This document shows, in pieces, positions 21,640 to 23,267 of a stretch of 23,267 bases of DNA. The notes under the pieces are model-generated. The model made no database searches. It had not been told where the DNA came from and saw nothing but the letters and a program-made list of their open reading frames with translations. How positions within the stretch are numbered: the stretch's first letter is position 1; every line of letters begins with the position of its first letter. A program made the translations under genes and the position numbers. The DNA is from Echinostoma caproni (lineage: Eukaryota; Platyhelminthes; Trematoda; Plagiorchiida; Echinostomatidae): assembly GCA_900618425.1 (NCBI GenBank), contig UZAN01048170.1:1444-24710 (forward strand), in the 5' to 3' direction.

Positions 21640-22456
21640 GATCGTCTACCGCGCGTTGAAGGCATTTTGCAACCAGCTTCCAAGGCTCACATAACCACCG
21701 CCTTAGATTATTTCAGCTTTCAAGACAATGACTGGTTAGCGTTCTTCGCGACGACGACAACCACGGGCCGTGAGGCGAATGCGTTTACCGTTGTAAACAG
21801 CTCATCATATTTGGTCACCATTCCCACCCGTTTCCATGAGTGTACAGAGAAGCGCATCGGCAACACTCACTGCTGCTTAACTTCCAATCCCTCTTTTCTT
21901 CCAGGATTTATTTCCATCTTCCCCTGTTGGACTACCGGCCCACTATCTTACCAATTTTAGTTTTCACATCGTATCGGTTGTCTCAACATTTCGTGCTTAC
22001 TGCTCATTCTGGCGTCTCTCGTCCGTGAATTGGAATGCCTTTCGTAACTTCTTGGCATCCATACCAGGCGTGATTAGTCTTTTTCGCCCGACCCTCTTCA
22101 ATTGAGCCGTGAATATTAAGAAAAATCATTTTCTTTGCTTACACATATATATCTCCCACTTTTCCAAACGCTAGCAGCAACATTACCACGGTTTACGAAT
22201 GCTTGTTCTGGTGCAGTCGCTACCATCAAGAAGGTTTTGTATCATTGTCGTTTACTCCCAGATTACCTATTCTAACAAACGTTATGTACCAACCCGTAAC
22301 AAATGCCCATTATCGTGCAGAAAGTCAAAGACCAATTTTTTCATCATAAGGCAAACACACTCTGTCCTTCCGGTAGCCGCTCGTCCTAACCCCTTGCTAA
22401 ATACGTTTTCCACACTTTTTATCGTTCATCCTTTCCACCAGTTAAACGGGTTCTGA
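21640..22456 (+). pseudogene. Jockey/CR1-type LINE, endonuclease C-terminus and linker, decayed
   Basis: Pieces in order on the plus strand: frame 1 AFTVVNSSSYLVTIPTRFHE followed by LTSNPSF (the apurinic-endonuclease segment where LINEs have V-x-x-PTRF and L-D-L-x-x-T-x-x-P); frame 2 VNWNAFRNFLASIP (22025-22066), the DWxxFxxxLxSIPW step; frame 1 PRFTNACSGAVATIKKVLYH (22186-22245), the PW-x-x-x-x-C-x-x-A-x-x-x-K-K linker; and frame 2 RNKCPLSCRKSKTNFFIIRQ (22286-22345), the basic RNKxxxxxRKxKxxF segment before the RT. The RT itself is not seen downstream. Frequent frame changes mark an old copy. The SDH catalytic step after the PTRF segment is not readable. It could be related to the minus-strand LINE end at 15240-15685, but the pieces do not overlap. 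Confidence 0.6.
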
Positions 22457-22955
22457 AGATCTGCTTACAGAAGGTTGAGATAGTTACTTTTTTACCTCCA
22501 GTTATCCCCTACCTTCATCCACCACTTTTCCCCCAACAGCTACCCACAACTTTTCCGCAGATCACAACCAGGAAGCATGGCATTATTCCGTTTTTTTTAA
22601 TGCTCACTATTGAAGCACAGTGGTTTGTTGTAAGTTGATTGTGCCGTCGATACAACGAATAACAGGTGACAAGATAATCCAACAGACGAATTATCAATGT
22701 CTAATAAACCGATGGTGTTCAGTGTATACACTAGCTGCCTTGTTAACCAGGACTTTTTCGACCGGGATGACATTCATTCTACATTGGGTGTAACGATAAA
22801 CTCTTCTTGTTCCATATGTCAATGTTCGTCTCACAGTTCACTTTCTGCGAGTCTGTGGATTTGTGTGTCTCATCCAGGTGAAGCATCTCAGAGTACTGAT
22901 CACCACAAACCGATATCGTCTTTTACATCGTATGATACAGAATAATAATAATAAT
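22457..22955. other. No recognisable gene; ends in an (AAT)5 repeat
   Basis: The first part may hold unreadable LINE sequence continuing from the fragment before it. No RT motif is recognisable. Five AAT units at 22941-22955 directly abut the next RTE-type copy. Confidence 0.4.
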
Positions 22956-23267
22956 ATATGCAGAGTCCAAAATCCCCTTTCACTTGGCCACGTTCAATGT
23001 GCGCACGCTCTATCAGATTGGCCAACAAGCTGCCCTGGCTAAAACTCTCGAAACTTTCAATGTAGATGTATGTTGTGTCTCCGAAACACGCATACAAGAC
23101 CCTACTTCCATTATCTCTCTGCGTTCTGAACCAACCTCAACCTCACGCTTCACCCTTCGGGTGTCATCCGAAGCTCGCGGTGTTGCTGGTGTCGGAATTG
23201 CGCTGCTTGCCAAGGCTGAGCGCTCGCTTCTTGACTGGATTCCAGTCAGTAGCTGATTGTGCGCTGT
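22956..23267 (+). pseudogene. RTE-type retrotransposon, N-terminal endonuclease, cut by right edge
   Basis: The frame reads HLATFNVRTLYQIGQQAAL, then NVDVCCVSETRIQD, then AGVGIALLAKAERSLLDWIP before a stop at 23254-23256. This is the start of an apurinic/apyrimidinic-type endonuclease domain of RTE elements: the Asn of FNVRTL is the metal-ligand motif I, and the Glu of SETRIQD is the catalytic motif II. The enzyme nicks the target to prime reverse transcription. The in-frame TGA falls where Arg is expected (CGA to TGA, CpG decay). No in-frame ATG precedes FNVRTL within the similar segment. It is a separate copy from the RTE 3' part at the left edge, and the two do not overlap, so identity cannot be judged. 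Confidence 0.85.

Noticed and set aside
1..23267. CRISPR arrays, bacterial operons, rRNA genes
   Set aside because: No regularly spaced repeats, ribosome-binding sites with tandem ORFs, or rRNA signatures are seen. The sequence is eukaryotic in character.

Overview
The window looks like intron-rich, repeat-rich nuclear DNA of a parasitic flatworm, most likely a digenean trematode (fluke). The evidence is indirect. Decayed retroelement proteins at both ends and inside match the RTE-type, CR1/Jockey-type and Penelope-like elements I associate with fluke genomes. There is a single well-conserved animal exon flanked by GT/AG splice sites. Base composition is moderate, and no compact bacterial-style gene layout or long intact ORFs are present. 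Genus is not resolvable by eye.

Layout. Bases 1-1916 are the 3' part of a decayed RTE-type non-LTR retrotransposon (+ strand), cut by the left edge and ending in an AT-rich tail. Bases 1917-4480 hold no recognisable gene. Bases 4481-4885 (- strand) are the 3' end of a Penelope-like element: its GIY-YIG endonuclease and natural C-terminus. Bases 4886-13140 look non-coding, with simple repeats and one strong 80-bp foldback (11390-11469). At 13151-13430 (+) lies a second, different reverse-transcriptase relic. Bases 13747-13913 (+) are a clean exon of a cyclin Y-like gene, the only host gene sequence I recognise; everything else is intron or intergenic relative to it. A hammerhead-ribozyme-like but probably dead motif sits at 14532-14607. 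At 15240-15685 (-) is the 3' end of a CR1/Jockey-like LINE with a TTTGAA-repeat tail. Bases 17161-17527 form a 367-bp element with about 36-bp inverted terminal repeats enclosing a tRNA-Gly-like (minus strand) sequence. Bases 21003-21095 are tRNA-Leu-like. Bases 21640-22456 (+) are a decayed LINE endonuclease-to-linker segment. Bases 22956-23267 (+) are the 5' end of another RTE-type copy, cut by the right edge.

How it fits together: one conserved cyclin-Y-like exon lies in a large intron or intergenic landscape built from old copies of at least three retrotransposon lineages plus tRNA-derived short elements. All transposon ORFs carry stops and frameshifts, so none seems able to move by itself. 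I found no operon-like system, CRISPR array or demonstrably new machinery. The most unusual items are the inverted-repeat/tRNA composite element, the hammerhead-like fold and the long foldback.
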